Source: Balanoglossus misakiensis
Lineage: Eukaryota; Hemichordata
Reading direction: 5' to 3'
Length of the DNA stretch: 64,000 nt
NCBI GenBank assembly: GCA_040954595.2
Contig: CM082583.2
Coordinates: forward strand, 4,774,001-4,838,000
Shown one piece after another: positions 27,101 through 42,200 of the stretch (within the stretch, counting starts at the first letter, position 1; every line of letters starts with the position of its first letter). The notes beneath the pieces are model-generated. The model saw nothing but the letters and a program-made list of their open reading frames with translations, had not been told where the DNA came from and did no database searches. Made by a program: the position numbers and the translations under genes.

Positions 27101-30100
27101 AAAATCATAAAAGCATTCTGGGGGAAAATGGGAAATATCGGCATTGATATTGAATGTGTATAAACTTAAATGGCAAAATTACATAAAAATTGAAATATAT
27201 TTTCAGCTAAAATTAAGTGATAATGTGAAAAAAAATCCAAAAAAATATCAATGCCATTGCCAATCTTGTATCATAGGTTTCTTCCTGTTTTGGTGGTTAT
27301 TTTGTGCGGGGGAGAATCTAAATTCTTTTTGTCAGCTGAATATGTGACAAAGATACATGAGGGGGAAGCTCTTTTGCTTGGAGCAACTTTAATCCATCAA
27401 ATTTGAGTAAACAGTGGAGAGATTAGCGAGTGGCTGTAGATGGGAGAGTGCGATTGGAAAGCCATGCGGATGGTGGAGACAGTCTGCACAGAAAAGCCGG
27501 TATCTTGATCAACCATGGGTGTAATGCCCAGAGTAACTACCTGCCCATTACCTGTCCCCTTGCATTAGCATCAAATGCGGCATCAGTGATTTGCAATTTA
27601 TGGAGCATTTAAGAAAAAAATTCCCCAAGCTGCATCAGGGAGATTGTTGGCAGTGGGATCAGTTCAACATCCTTTTTATAAAACAAAAAAAATTCGGTGA
27701 TCAAAAGTAAATAGTTGGGTGAAATGTCTCTCGCTGAAAAAAAGAGAGAAAAACGAGCTTGGAAGAATCAAGATGGGGTGTACTTTAATAGTAATGGCAG
27801 ATTGTGGCAGTCGGGTAGATTTTCTGATGGGGAGTGCGAAGCAGATGGTAGCTGTCACATCCAATTGAAATAGTAGTGTATAACAATTAGAAGTAATAAT
27901 GGGTGTGCGCTGGGGTTATACGCACCAGTTTATACTGTGGTGTGCAAAATTGTCGCTGCCTCGTGTGCAGAAATCTCATTACACCATGCAACCAGAGCAC
28001 CTGCATTTTAAAGCATCTGAAAGGCCGGCACATCCAAATATTTATTCTTCATAACATATTCCACACATACATGTACACACAATGATTAACTGGTGTAATA
28101 TTTGTTCAATCCCCCCCCCCTTACCAATTTTTTTTTTTCAGAGAAGAAAATGAAAATATTCTGAGTACAGTTTTGGGTTATTTTGGGAAGCTTTTAATCC
28201 ACTTTGCCGTGGCAGTTGTCGTTTTTGACTCCAGGTCACAGGCCTGGAGCCTGGGTGTTGCTCCCTTGTGGGAGAGTAAAACGATCCATCTAGATTGGTT
28301 TCCATGAAGTTTGGAGGATGTCATTTCCTGAAGTAATACATCTGTCATTGTTTTAGCTGGCCCCCCAAATTAGCGGGGCCCGGCCTCCTCTGAGAGACGT
28401 GTTCAATTTAATCAATGCAAATGAGGGTGTCACTGGCAACAATGGCTCAACAGGTGGTTGGCTGGGACTCATTCATTTTATGGAGATTTGACAAATATTA
28501 AAATCAATGTGCAGCCTTGCCTTGTCATTTATTTGCTGCCTGTCACTCAGAGAGGAGGACCAGAGCCTTGAGTCGGTCGGGGGTGATATATCGAGTGTGC
28601 AGCTCGGATGTGACTGCATTTGACGGCGGTACACCGAATGTGCTTGATCTGTACGTGTGACCAAGATGAGTCTGTCGGGCAGTGTGGAAGGTAGGGACAT
28701 GGTGTGGATGGGCACGGTGTGTTGATCTGTCTTTAAGTCTGTCTTGTCTGGTGATCAGGAAGATTTAACCGTCATCATGTTTTGGTGGTTTGACTTGGGT
28801 TACAAGAAGGGTGGAAAAAGCTGTTTGTACAGCAGGCTTATTTTTAGTAAATACGGTGCGACTCGCACAGCACGCGTACGTGCCGGTGTGACCGGGGATT
28901 TTCATATTGCCAGCCTCTGCTCTGTTGTCGCGCTGCCAAGGCCCCCGATCTGTTGCATTATTGAAATCTATATGCGTGCGGTGTAGCCGCCCATATGCCA
29001 ACGGAACTGAACCCAGAAAGACTAACAGGATTAGATTCCGTGCATAAGTGTGACAAATTGTAATGTATGTGGTGTGTTCAGTGGACCTGGGTTGCAGATA
29101 CAGGTAGCACTGAAAGAGACAGGTGGACCAGGACTTGTAAAATACAAAAAAAAATGTCTGATGAATGTACTCTATCAAGCCAAGTCAAATTCAGACAACG
29201 ATTGGTCTGTTCTGTATAGTAGGTCATTTTTTTTCAAAGCTTTGAGAAGATGTAGGAGGCAAGCCCTGGCAGTTTATGTGCGGCAGAGTGTTTTGTGTTC
29301 AGCTGAATTGTTTAGCTATGTGTCAGGGAAGTGTTTTATACCCATATTGCACAGCACATGTGTGTTTTTAAAATCAGTGTACAATACGTGCTAGCAGATG
29401 GATATCAGCAACATGTGGTCGCATTGAAACAACGTGTCACACAGGTGTGAATAACTGTATTCAGCATTCTGGTGAGCACAAGCAAGTCAGTTCTGAAATT
29501 TTTTATTTGTGTAAAAGCGCAAGGTTCGAGTTCTGAAACAGATAGCAATATTACATGTATAGTATTATGACACAATATTTATGTTATGATTGAAATTTAG
29601 CCGTGTTTTGGATTCTGTAAAATTTTTGGGGCATGATTGAATTAAAAGTAGGAACAGAATACTTTGTACGAAGTATTAAAATACTTGACTCGTATGTAAC
29701 CCTACTGAGTTGGTAATTTCACATTATAAAGCAAGCTTATCCAGAACCTAGGTAATTTGATATTTTCGTCTGTCACGTAGACGTGTTGTAGGCTTTGGAT
29801 GCTCCATGTGCCTTGCTGTTTCTTAAGTATATTTGGAGGGGATGTTTGGATGGTATTATGGTTGTGTTGACAGAGTATCTCTCACACAAGTATTATGATA
29901 CCCAGGGGTGTGGATTAAAAACTAGGCAGCGCAGCGCTTAGTGATCAGCCCACGAATGACCCCAATTAGGCACCAGAAAGAAAAAACATTAAGTGAAATA
30001 TAGTTTTGCGTAACACGGGAGTTATAGCAGGGATGCGACTGATGTCTGTCTGGCCATAGGATGATAGGATGCCTCTTCCTCTGACAGAATGACATGAAGA

Positions 30101-33100
30101 GGGGGGGGCCATCAAGAAAGGTGACGTGGGTAGTATATCACTGGTAATTTTTTTTTTTTTTGCATTCCCACTGCCCCTTTGCAAATTCGCTAAATCAAGC
30201 CGGCGCAGTGGGCTGCCATTTTGCGAGGCGACCCCAAGGTTGACATGCCATTAAATGGAGGGTACGGCTCAGAATCTCAGCCCAGGTGTCAGGATAATGG
30301 ATCCTGAAAGACATGATGGATTTAGCGAAATTTCAACGGAGGAAATCCTCTGTTAACAAGTCAAGCAGGCCGCTCTCATCCTCCATTACCGACGTCTCGA
30401 CTGCAGCATTCCAAGATGGCCGCCGCACACTTCGATCATCACTGAAAGGCGGCAGTTCCTTTTTCCTTAGTTTGCCACTGCAATAGACAGGAGCGATTTT
30501 CTCTGTCCAAATTGGCAGTGTGCTTCGTCTCTCTTTTCTCTTAGGCACAATGCCGGGCTGTTGTGATGAAAGAGACTTCCCTTGTTGATTGTTCGGCATT
30601 GTGCAAAAAACCAAAATGACTTCCTGTCACTGTGCAAAAAAGAAATCTAAATGACAAAGGCCTTGTATAATTTCAGGTGATAAAAGTCACAATTTATTTT
30701 CTCAGCCATCATTACAAGCAGCATTCACCACCAGTCGGTGAAAATATTATAATGTATATTCAGTGCCCCTGTATTTTTTTTAATGTCGGGAATATTAATG
30801 CTGTAAAAGCATTGTAGATTTGAATTTAAGATCCATCACGTGAAAGTAATCTCTCTTTGGGTCAACATTTTCCAGTGTTCAAGCTGCTTTTTTTTTACAA
30901 TCCTCTGTTACAGGACATGAAAAATTTAGATTAGTTTTTGTGGAATTGAGACTGTAGATGAATTTTTAATCAGTGTAATCTATGTAATGTAATGAGTTGG
31001 ATGTGTACCTCCACATACAACACAGCAATCAATCATCTTGTGCCAGGTTTTATTTTCCGTCTCTCGTACTTTTTTCATTCACCATGATGCGGTGAAGTTC
31101 TTGTGTCGAGTTGTTCTTGGATGATATTTTTCCCCATTCCATGAGCAGAGAGGAGTTCAGCGAATTTATCCCAGCGAATTTATCCCAGACATATAGTATG
31201 CAGTAAGATTATTGACAAAATCTATTTTGAAAAAAGAACTCTTTATGATGGAAATTGCTTCTGAGCAAGCCCTGTCAAACACGTTTTAATTCCCATTTTG
31301 GAGTGTATCTGATAACACAAACCCATTTCTTCCTCGCCTGGGCAAACTTGTTAATAATAGTGAATGCATGTCAGCCCCAGTTCTGCAAAATCTAATTTTT
31401 ATAATCAGCCAAGAATTTTGAATGTGTGGAACACATCAATAGGCTATGAGAGACAGTCTTAGATTATGTCGGATTTGTGATAAGGCAGTTCATACTCAGA
31501 AGACCAGTTATCAGCATAAGCTCATTTTAATATTTTTTTTTCTTTTTTGTATGTGTTCATGCTTCCATGGACGAGTTCAAAATAATGACGCCTATTACAA
31601 TAAGATGCTTCTGTGTCTGCTTTTTTTATCCTGGCCCCTTCAGAAAGTGTGAATTTGAAATTCCATTTGGTGACAATGCAGGATTATTGGCTTTCACTAG
31701 TTTCAGATAAGAGATGGACTCTCGCAAAATGTCACTATGTTCAGTTTTTGTAGCAGTGCAGTCCAGCAGAAGAGTGAACTTGAATATTTTAATGCGTCAA
31801 GTTGCAGGAATAACAGTGGGTCATTGAATAAATGGACATTATTGAACGGTAGTATGAATTTTGTTGAGCTGTCAATTATCTGTCATTAGCAAGACACAAT
31901 CTTGTCAACACTTTAGTGTTTTTTAATATTGTCTTGCCATTGTATTTTCTTTCAGAAAACCTGTTATTAGCATTAACTGATTTTTTTAGAAAAGAAAATA
32001 AAGGGATGAATATTTACGCCGGTGATAATGATTTAAAATTTGTTTGATCAGATGACACTTCTGGCGTTTTATCTCTAGATTTTTCTTGAACTCTGTTCAC
32101 TAAATCTTTGACTGCCTCAGAAAAGAATCTTGAAGTCATCGTCATTTTCTGTCTATGAAAGAGCCAGACTTAATTTGCCTACATGTACATGTAGTTGTTA
32201 GCATGCAAAAAGGACTCTTGGAAACTATGGTTATTGCAGGTTGCACACACACACACACACACACAGACAGACACCTGCGCACATAATCGCACAACCAGTT
32301 TTTGTCAGCATTGGCGTTTGAAAAAAAAAAACATTTTTGAGAGCTGAGTCGTGTAGCCGATTTCCTCTGCTCAAAGACATACAAAGAATATAATGTGGGA
32401 AGTACTTTTCCCCCAAAAAAACGGTATCACCTGAGTTGATTCAGCTCAAATTTCTCCATACAAGTAAATGCTTTTATGACAAGCATTAGTTCTTTTCAGA
32501 TTTTTTTCCCTTTAAATAGTACTTACTGTAAGAGTTACACACACACATGCTTTGTGTTTACTGAAAAATGCAGCGTTTTGATGTCTTACAAAGTACGACA
32601 CTTGGTAAACGTGAATGTACCGCACAAGACAAGGAATTCATGGTCATTGTGTTGGAGAGGAGAACGATATCACAACTGAGAGGAAGAAAGTGTCCCCCTC
32701 GCTCCTGCCTCTCCTAAAAATCATTTGTGCTCAAGGTGGATGGAATGGAGAGCAGGAAAGCAGGCAAAGCCTTGCCCATGGCTGAATTTCCGTGGAAGGA
32801 TCTAATCAGCAGTTCAGTCGTTTCTGTCTGAAAGCGATTCCTGCATTTTGCAAGGACTGGTACTAAAAATCTAGAAAAATTAATCGCTGTCATCAATGTA
32901 TTAAATTAGAACATTGTGTTCAGTACATGAAACGTGGACAAGTGAAACTCCATGCATGTTGTGTATGTCTAGCACACCTCAGATGCCTGTATCATTTTAT
33001 CATGGATTCATTACGAGATCCGTGTATATATGTACCAAGGAGATAAGTTGAGCAAACGTTGAAATAAGAGAAGGTGAAAATTGATGTGGAATAGTCATCT

Positions 33101-33191
33101 TTTTTGAAAACTTGATCATATTGCACACGCAAAATTGACGTAGATAAACAGTCAGACAGATAGATACATGTAGATAGATAGATGTGGATAT

Positions 33192-33228
<37 letters not shown>

Positions 33229-36200
33229 AGACAGAGAGACTCACACACAAGTGTTGGCTTCATAGTGTATGCTGTGTGCGTCCCTAAGAAGTTCTAATTC
33301 ATCTGACTAGAGTCTCTACAGAATTGGGTTTGATGTTTGTGGGGTTAGATTTAAGCATACACAAGGTGCTCATTAAGGCCTGATTTGTCAATGTCAAAAT
33401 TACGGCCCAGCTGATGTTAGCTGTTGTTCCAAGGCTGAGCTATCTCCACAAATATTAGTGTCCCCGGCCTTCATCGTCTGATACATTGTCCATTTTAAGA
33501 ATTTGAAAAATATGGTTGTTATTGTCTGAAAAATATTTAAAAGCCAGAAAATCACACCCAGGGTAGTAAATCCAGTGAACAGTTTGCTCTAGAGGATTTT
33601 CAGAAGGATGTCTCATTTGAAAACTTGTTTGTAACATCTGTATTGTAAACAGATACAGATGACATGCATGGTCCAATTTTAAAGAATTCTTTTGAAACTC
33701 ACCGTACATTTTCTGAACGTAGATTTGTTGTGTTTACTATCTGTGCGTACCCACAGACATGACATGTTGTTCAGCTGTGTGTATACAGAGCCCAGAAAAA
33801 AACATTGAAATTCAGAGGATATTGGACCCACACAATCTTTGTTAAACAGTGCTCCCATAGTTCTCTTCATATTGTGGTGCTTGAGAAGAGAAAAAAAATG
33901 TTTCCTGTATGCTTCAACCTGATTTCTCTCTGTGAAATGGTTCAGCCTAATCATTGGAAACAATGGAGAGAATCAAGTGGCAAAGGTTAAACAAAGCAAT
34001 CATTTTTGATAAAAAAATGTTTTGATGAGTTTTCTGAAAAAAAAGCCACGTTCATTAATATAGAGCGTATTGATCAGAGACTGAGAAAATTTATAGTGTG
34101 TAATGTGTTAGCAAATTATTGGGTCCATTCATCCTGCAATATCAACAATATACTGAACAATATATGCCATGTTATTTAGAAATAACCGTGAAAGGAAATA
34201 ATGGGGTTGTTCCTCGGCACGGGCAAAAGAATTGAGTACAGATGTATTCATGACTTTGAATTAGGCAGAGCATTGTGTCCACGGGGTGCTGCATATTTGT
34301 TTTGTAGCAAAGTGATCAATTACTTTCATTTGCTGAATAGATTGACTGCACCAGTCATCAGTGGCAGTAGCAGAGTTCTTTTTCTGTCAACAAACATTCG
34401 CTTTTATTCGCGCAATTTCAAAGAAAAAAAGCGGTGTTTGCCAGTGCTGCTGTTCGTTTTCACGACTCCCTAATTGAACAGTTGATTAAGACAGGGGAGA
34501 GGGATTATATTCCAAGGTGATGTGAAACAACTTTGTGGTCTGTGCTTTGTAAATTGTACATGTAAAGCTGAGGCTTGGGATGTCCAATGTACATGATGAG
34601 AATGTTTAATTATTGTCGTTTGGAAAAATAATACCTTCAGAATGTGTGCCTATTCTCTCTGATGTTTTGTGTTGAAGGAGTCATAGTTAGCCTGCAAGAG
34701 AAGTGTGCATATGTGTCTGTCTGTTTCTCTGTCTGTCTCTCTGTCTATCTATATGGTGTGTGCCTCCCTGTCAGTCGGTCTGTCTTCCTGTATCTGTTTA
34801 GTGTCTTTATCTATGTGTCTTTATCAATGAGTTTGTCTCCCAAAGTTCATATATTAATAGAAATTCACGGATATTAAATTATTTCTTGGAAGTCCTTGTG
34901 TGCTGAAAAAAAGACAGCCATCATGGCCAGTTTCTGAAACATTTAAAAAAATCGGGTTTTTGCAGCCATGCAAGTGTTCAGTGACCATGATTGCTGGATT
35001 TCCAACCAATTTTACAACTTTTGTTTGACATCTCAGAATTACCAATTTTTGTTTGCAATCTTTTAAACCCATTTGAGAGAATTGTCTGTTAGCACTGACT
35101 AGTATCTTTAAAAAAAACTACCGTTTTGTTGTTGCTAGGTAACAAGCGTCCAGCTGATGAGGAGGAGGTTATTGGCGGAGGCAAGAGATCCCGAGGAGAT
35201 GCCACGGGTCCCAAAGTGGACTTGCGTATTCTCCTGCAAAGCAAGGTAAGAAGAACCTCTCACTGTTTCCATCAAAGGAGCCCACACACGGAGTGAGACT
35301 TGACCGGCCTGCAGTCATGTGATCTGCAGGAGCCAATTAACAGATTCCATGTCAGCAGTTTCTTGTCACGTGACCACTGTCGCCCAATCAGGTGCCCACG
35401 TGCCAGAATTCAAAGAGATCAGTTTTGGTGAAGAGATAGTCATTCATGATAATGATTCCCAACAACCTAATCCCCCTTCCACTCAATATGTCTTCTCGCT
35501 ATGTTTGGATGTCGAGGGCGTTGTGTTGTGTTGCTTCCAGTGCAGTCATTGTCTGTTGTCATTCGAGGGGAAAGCACATTTTCATTTGGGAAGATCATTT
35601 TAGTCAAAAGAATGAAATTTGAATCGGAATAAAAACTCTGAACGCACAGCTCAGAAATAAAAGCAATTATATCCTGGAGGTGTAGCCTGCATTAAATATC
35701 ACTTCAACAACTGCTTATTTCTTTCTACGAATAAGAGATCTTTTTCGAAGAAAAAAAACTGGCTGTCACAATGGAAATTTTAATATCCTGTGGTGTATCA
35801 GGAAGACAGGGGGAGAGACAAATCGAGGCACAGAGACAGGGCGGAGAAGGGTATTATTGTTAATCCAAGTGTGGTGGTGAAATTAGTGTGAACTTGTCAA
35901 CCGTGTAATTGCAGTTTGATGAGCTCTTCAGCAGTAATGACTGTGGTCATCTTTCTTGCATTCTGATCAGCACTAACACTAAGTAACAGACTAACAGTTT
36001 GCAACTGCATACGTTTTAACATTTGGGTAAATAAATTTAGCAAAGTTCTCAATTAATTCCAGTACATGTACCCTCTATTTATTTATTTATTTTGCACGTC
36101 CAGACAATCATTGTTTTTATTAATAATTTATATCACTTCAATTAGTGGGATTGATTAAATGTTGAGTCTTTAATTGCCTTTTAATCATTTTAATATCATT

Positions 36201-39200
36201 AATGGATTGGCCCATGTCTCTAATGAGTCATCTTTGGAGGTTTGGTTTATTTTTCCGACCACAAAATTAATGAAAATGTGCTATTATCAGAGTGATGAAT
36301 TGCCCATAATGTCTGCTGTTATTTTGAGGACAAATGAAAAATGGCCAACATTCACCTTCTAAATATGAAATTTGAAGAGAAGTTGAGCAACTGGGGTGAT
36401 AACAGCAAGCGAGCTAGCTAAATAGTTTCCTGAAGTTAATTATTAAGAAGAAGACACTTTGAATTTGGAAATAGATAGGCCAATGTCGGCGATATAAAAA
36501 TTATCTGCACAGATGAAGAGGATAGATAGATAGCTACAACATCATGACAATAGGGGAAAGCAACAGTTGCATTTAGTGATTCACGGTTGATTGACAAAAA
36601 GCAATACATGTACATACAATAATGTCTAATTAGAATAATGGGCCAATCAATTTGCTAAACGAGATTAGATTGGGAGTAAACGAGAGAGAGGGAATTGTGA
36701 AATGGAGTATGGCAAGAACTGTTTGATGTTGGCGAGGGACGGAGGAGGGGGCGGGAGGTAAATGCGATGCTGGATACACTTGGGATGCAGTTGGAAAGGG
36801 GGGGGGTGTAGGCAACATGAAAGGCAAGAATGAAGATATTGAAAATAACCAGCCATACATCTGCTGTACAAGCCTGGCGAACACAACTTCGCGAGAAATA
36901 AATAAATGAGTTTCTAGCTGCCAGCGCCAAGCGAGATCTTGAAAGGATTCCCGTTGAATAGGACAAGACGCGTGATCACTTCTGACTTGATCAAACTCTT
37001 TGGAGTGTTCATTATCAGCACCACTAAATTATAGCAGCTCGGTGTCTGTGGGTGAGAGAGGATGGCGTAAATTGCTGCGAGCCAACCCAGCTATGCCTTC
37101 CTGCTGTATAACTTTAATGACTAGTTACAGCTGCCGTAGAAAGTGCCTTCTTTGTAGGCTGGGGGGAAAGAAACCCACATCCCTCGCCAGTCTTAATCTC
37201 ATCATGAATACACCCAAGTAGACATAACTCCTCTTCTTCCCTAATATCAGCACCGATTCACACACGCCCACCCACATACATTTACTCAAGACGTCCATAC
37301 TTTTGTAGATCTATACATACTTTGAATACATATGGCTATTATTTCAGTACACTTAACGAGCGTGACTACGCATTTTGTTAAAGGCTGTCACCTCCTGATT
37401 TTACAAACACCATTGAAAGCGGGAATACTTCAACAAGTTACAAATGGCTAATTGAAAACACTGGGATATTCCCTGGATGGGGTTTATACAAATCGTAGAG
37501 ACACAGTTGCCCTTTTTTTTGCTACGCGATTACTACACGACTTGTATTTGGAACAAATTGTATTCACATGACCTGAATATACCTGGAAAATGTGAATCCT
37601 TGGCATTAATGATGAAAACTAGAAGTCTGTATCTGTCAGATGTACATGGTCCTCCCTTCTGCCATCACTGAAAAACGATCGCAGAGAACTCAGATAAGAT
37701 TGAGTTAAATGCATACGGTCATTTGTGCAAATTTAGCCAGTTACCATGGAAAGTGGAGATCTAGCCAATAATGGAGTTTCACTGGGTGGCCATGCACAGA
37801 GTAGTTTGCAACCACATGGTCATTTAATGATTTAGACACGCCCCTCTAACCATATATGGACATATGCAAATTGGTACGTGCCGTGTTTAATTGGTGTCGC
37901 AGTCTGCAAGCAGTGTACATTAACCTCATATCCATGGCGCTGACATCTCCCATGCCTTCCAGTCTCATGTTTCGCACTATGCTTGTCCATCAAAGAAACG
38001 TCTGAATCTGTGAGGGCTGTGCATTCATTGCTCACCTAAATTTACAAGAGAAAAATCGCAGAGGATCGTGACTGGTGTGCAAAAATTCTGATGTTAATAT
38101 TTCTGATGATCGTGATTGTTAGGGGGAATCAAGAAGTTGATTGACAGTTCAATGAACATAGAGGGTACTTTTGTCTTCTGCCGTCAAAAGTCTCAAATTG
38201 CTGGTAATTTTTCTTTGTGTGTGAAGAGCAGTTGGATAGGCTGTGTGTAGTAGCTGTCATTTTTATGCATTCAGTGCATTGGATGTCAGGATTTATTGTG
38301 TGGAGTCAAACTGAAGCACGAGTTGGCCAACTGTTCATGAATGGAAAGACACATTTGTTCATCCTTAAGGAAATTCTGTTGTGTGAGAACACTGACTCGC
38401 TGAATGTTCTCCGTGCACTCAACAGAATTTCGAAATTTGCGACAAAAGCTGGCAGTCCTCAAAGCACACGGTTACCGTGACAACGATGCATTCTCGGCCG
38501 AGTTGCCACTTTGAAGTCATATTATTCATAATTCTTTCCAAGCAATGACCCGAACACTGTACAAATCAAAAACTATTAGATGTTGAATATTGCGTTCAAG
38601 AAGGTGCCTTGCAAGGAAGTGTGCTAAGAATTTGTTCAAGAGTTAATATTTTTGTGCAATATACGCGTGGAGCCCTATCCCATGATCCTCTCACCGGTTC
38701 CACAATGCATTGCACCTACCCATAGATTTAGAACAGAGTACACCCTAAAATTCACATTTTCACTGTCTATTATCTACACAGTGTGGGTAATATGAATTGC
38801 ATCACTGATGTAAAACAGGCTGTTTTGAGACAGAAATCATTCTGTTTCACCAAGTGATTCACTCATCATACTGTTTTTATACACGGTCTAAAGATGGCCA
38901 TTGCCATATACACACAGGAATAACCATAGAAGGTCGGTTTTCTTTGTTTATTGCAGAATGCCGGAGCCATTATAGGTAAAGGGGGCAGTAACATTAAGCG
39001 CTTGCGATCTGAGGTGAGTGTCCAGTCATACTCATGCAAAGTCACTAAGACTCTTTGCATCTAGCTCTCCATATCCACCAGAACATCTCACCTTGCCATT
39101 AAAATATTTTTTTTTTAAATTAAGTATCCCATTACACAGGTGTTGCATGTTGTGAGTCCGAGAATATGGATGTATTTTTAATAGTGAATTAAAAAAAATT

Positions 39201-42200
39201 TCTTCATAAACCTAACATTTCATCACTAGCGTAATGTTGTCCATGTGAAGCGTGGTTGAGCATTTTGCTGGTTCAAAGACATTAGCTGTAATCATCTTTT
39301 GCCTCTTTTTTTATATATTTTCCTCCACAATCACGGTGCACGCGGTCCTTTTCAATTTCAGTGTTGTGCCTCCCCTTTCGGCCATGCTAGCTTTTATCAT
39401 CCGTGAAGGTGTGGCTTTAGCTGCAGTGTTAAATTTATTTATTTTTTTATATAAAAAAAAGTGGTGATGAGTTGTGTGTGGTTTATGCCCTGATGATTAT
39501 TCATGTCGGTTGCCTGTGTCATCCTCATCATCATGCCGCTTACAATTTTTCACTTGTCATATATGATGTCTTATTTTTTTTTCGTCTGTTACCTTAAAAC
39601 CTAAAGAGTCATTTGCACAGCTGCAAGATTATCGCTATTTGAGTCCGATTTTATGCCACCGCGTATATTGATTTCAATTTCATATTCTCTGCCGAGATGG
39701 AGTCTTATCACAGCAGGTGAAAGCCCCTCTCAGTTTTCATTCTTTAGAATTCCAAAATTTCCAGTGAGACACTGGGCGAGTTCTCGGTTTCTAATCACTA
39801 ATGGAAAAAAAAGAGGAAAAACTGCTGGAAAGTATTGAGTTTCTAATAGTTAATTGTCAAATTCATTCAATTTCAGACAGTTTTGGCTTTTGCATAAACG
39901 TGATGTATCATATTGATCTGCATTTGCACTGTTACATTGACACCAATTTTTTTAACTGTACAGTTTGACATCTGTATATTACATATATATATCTAGTATA
40001 TATACATATATATGAATTCTATATTTTGCCCAATGTGCCCATGATGCCCATGTATCCCTTCTCTTTTACTTGTTTGTTCCCCCATTCTGCACGCTCACAA
40101 CAATGACACGAACCACGAATACTCTACTACTGGCCTTTGCCCGAACACGGTGATTGATTGATTGACGGCCCGCCAACGTCCGTGCCCACAATGCCATGTC
40201 CCCCGGGCCCTGTTCTGGAACACGACCCGACCACTGTGGCCCTGTTGTGTCCGAAAATCCCTGTTCCGCTACTTCCACACGTCCGTCCATCCAGTACAAT
40301 GCTACAGTCACAGTGCCCGACTGCAGTGGGCCAGAGCGGTACGTCCCAGTGTGTAGATTCTCTTCCCCGTATTTTATATATATTATATAGACTTCTTAGC
40401 TATTATTATTATCATCATCGTCATCGTCAGTATTCCCTGGAAGTATTCACGGGTGGGAACATGCATTTATATAGAGCTTTTGCCACCAGGGGAGACGAGA
40501 ACCGATAGAGTTATAAATGTAAATGATGAACTTTCTCAGAATAGCATCCTGGATCTGGGTTGGGACTGTCTGTCATTCTGCCATGGGGAACATTTTGACT
40601 TTATAATCTATAGCGTTAATTTTGATATAATTTTGAATTCTTTGTTGACTTCAGTGATACTAAAGTGATGTGTTGTTTTGGTTTTTATGTGTAATGTTCA
40701 ACTTTTCTCTCTCTCTCTCTTTCTCTATTTTTTATCTCTTGCATTATTAGCTTTCGAGTTTTCCAATTTGATTTGGTCTCTCTAATCGAATAGACCAAAG
40801 AACAATCAGTAATATTTGTGATGCGTTGCTCACGTTAAAGCCTGGCAAACTTCATGTTGTATATGTAGGGAAATTCACACAAATTAAAAAATTAAATTTA
40901 TAGAGTAATTGTTTAATTTAATTGAACCACTGATAACTTCAAAGGAAATGATGTGTGAAAATACAATGTTAAATGTGGGGCAAATAAAAAACATCACATG
41001 GCTATCGGGTAAACGTGAAAAAAGAAATATTCCATCCCGCCATTGTCGCTGAACTAACTTGGATTGTATTTCATTTTCTACCCCTGCATTTCCTTGTCTG
41101 CGCTCGTGGCTCCCCTGGCTTGCTGGTGATTTGGACCGACTCCACAGAATCCTGACCATTTCAGCCAATCAGGAGACTGCGTTGAAGTGTTTACTGGATA
41201 TTATCCCCGTACTTGAGGAGGTAGGTTTTGAGCGCTTCAATTGCTGTGAGGAGATCGTGACCGTAGCTGATGATGGAGAATAAATATTACAACTGTGTCG
41301 CTGCATGTAAACAAGCTCCCCCCTCTGCAAGATGGAAGGCTGGCTGCACCTACATATTAATTGAAATTTCACCTCCAAGCCAAAAGGCTTTGATGTATCA
41401 GTTGTATAATTGACTTTGAATCAGGCAGCTGCATCTTCCACAGAAAATCTATTCTCTTCACTCTGGGTGCCTCCTGAATCACACTACCGAGAGGTCAAGT
41501 TGTAATCGGGACTAGCAATATTTATCGAGATCACAGCTATGTTTTTTTATTCTGCAGGGTCCATGATTTTACCTTCCGACAGAGGTGCATTAAAACTGGG
41601 TTATTAAGTGCATAAGCGTTCCAGGCAGTTATATTTTTGTGCATGCTCAGATAGTGTTTACTTTCCTCTTGCATGGAAAGATAGATTTGGGGTCATTTAT
41701 TGTACTAGGCAGAAAATTTCCTAGCAGTCTGTTCAAATTGCTTGTGATGACAGCGGCCTGTATATATACACATTTCTCATTTATTTGTTTTTATTTTCTT
41801 TCCGAAGAACCAGCAATATAAAGATTTGGAATTTGATTGTGAAATCCGGATGTTGGTTCACCAGAGTCAAGCTGGCGCCATCATCGGAAGGGCTGGTTTT
41901 AAAATCAAGGAACTGAGAGAGGTAAGATGCCCTCACTGAGACTTGTGTGTGTGTGTGTGTTTGCATGCGTGTACATGCACGAATGCAATTTTGTTTGTTT
42001 CTTGTGTATTTTTTGTTTGCACTGCACTGCCTGCACGTGCATTTGGTGACTGGTGATCTCATGCACATGTGTGCCTGTGCTAACAGTTTGAATGAATGTA
42101 CAATATGTACGACTGTGTGTGTGTGTGTTCAAGAGAGACACACTGTCCTATCAAAGTGACACTTTCAATGGTGAAATTTACATGCGCTTGAATGCACACA

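Larger units (their letters stand above)
21195..35138 (+). other. hnRNP K intron 1, about 13.9 kb
   Basis: A long first intron with no supported gene inside. The longest antisense frame (25,918-26,454, 178 residues) matches nothing I recognise. Contents include a dispersed repeat copy at 25,700-25,885, G, C and T homopolymers, CA microsatellites at 32,243 and 33,197, and a CTGT/CTAT-rich patch at 34,714-34,840. Long first introns of regulatory genes often carry enhancers, but none can be identified by eye. Confidence 0.75.
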
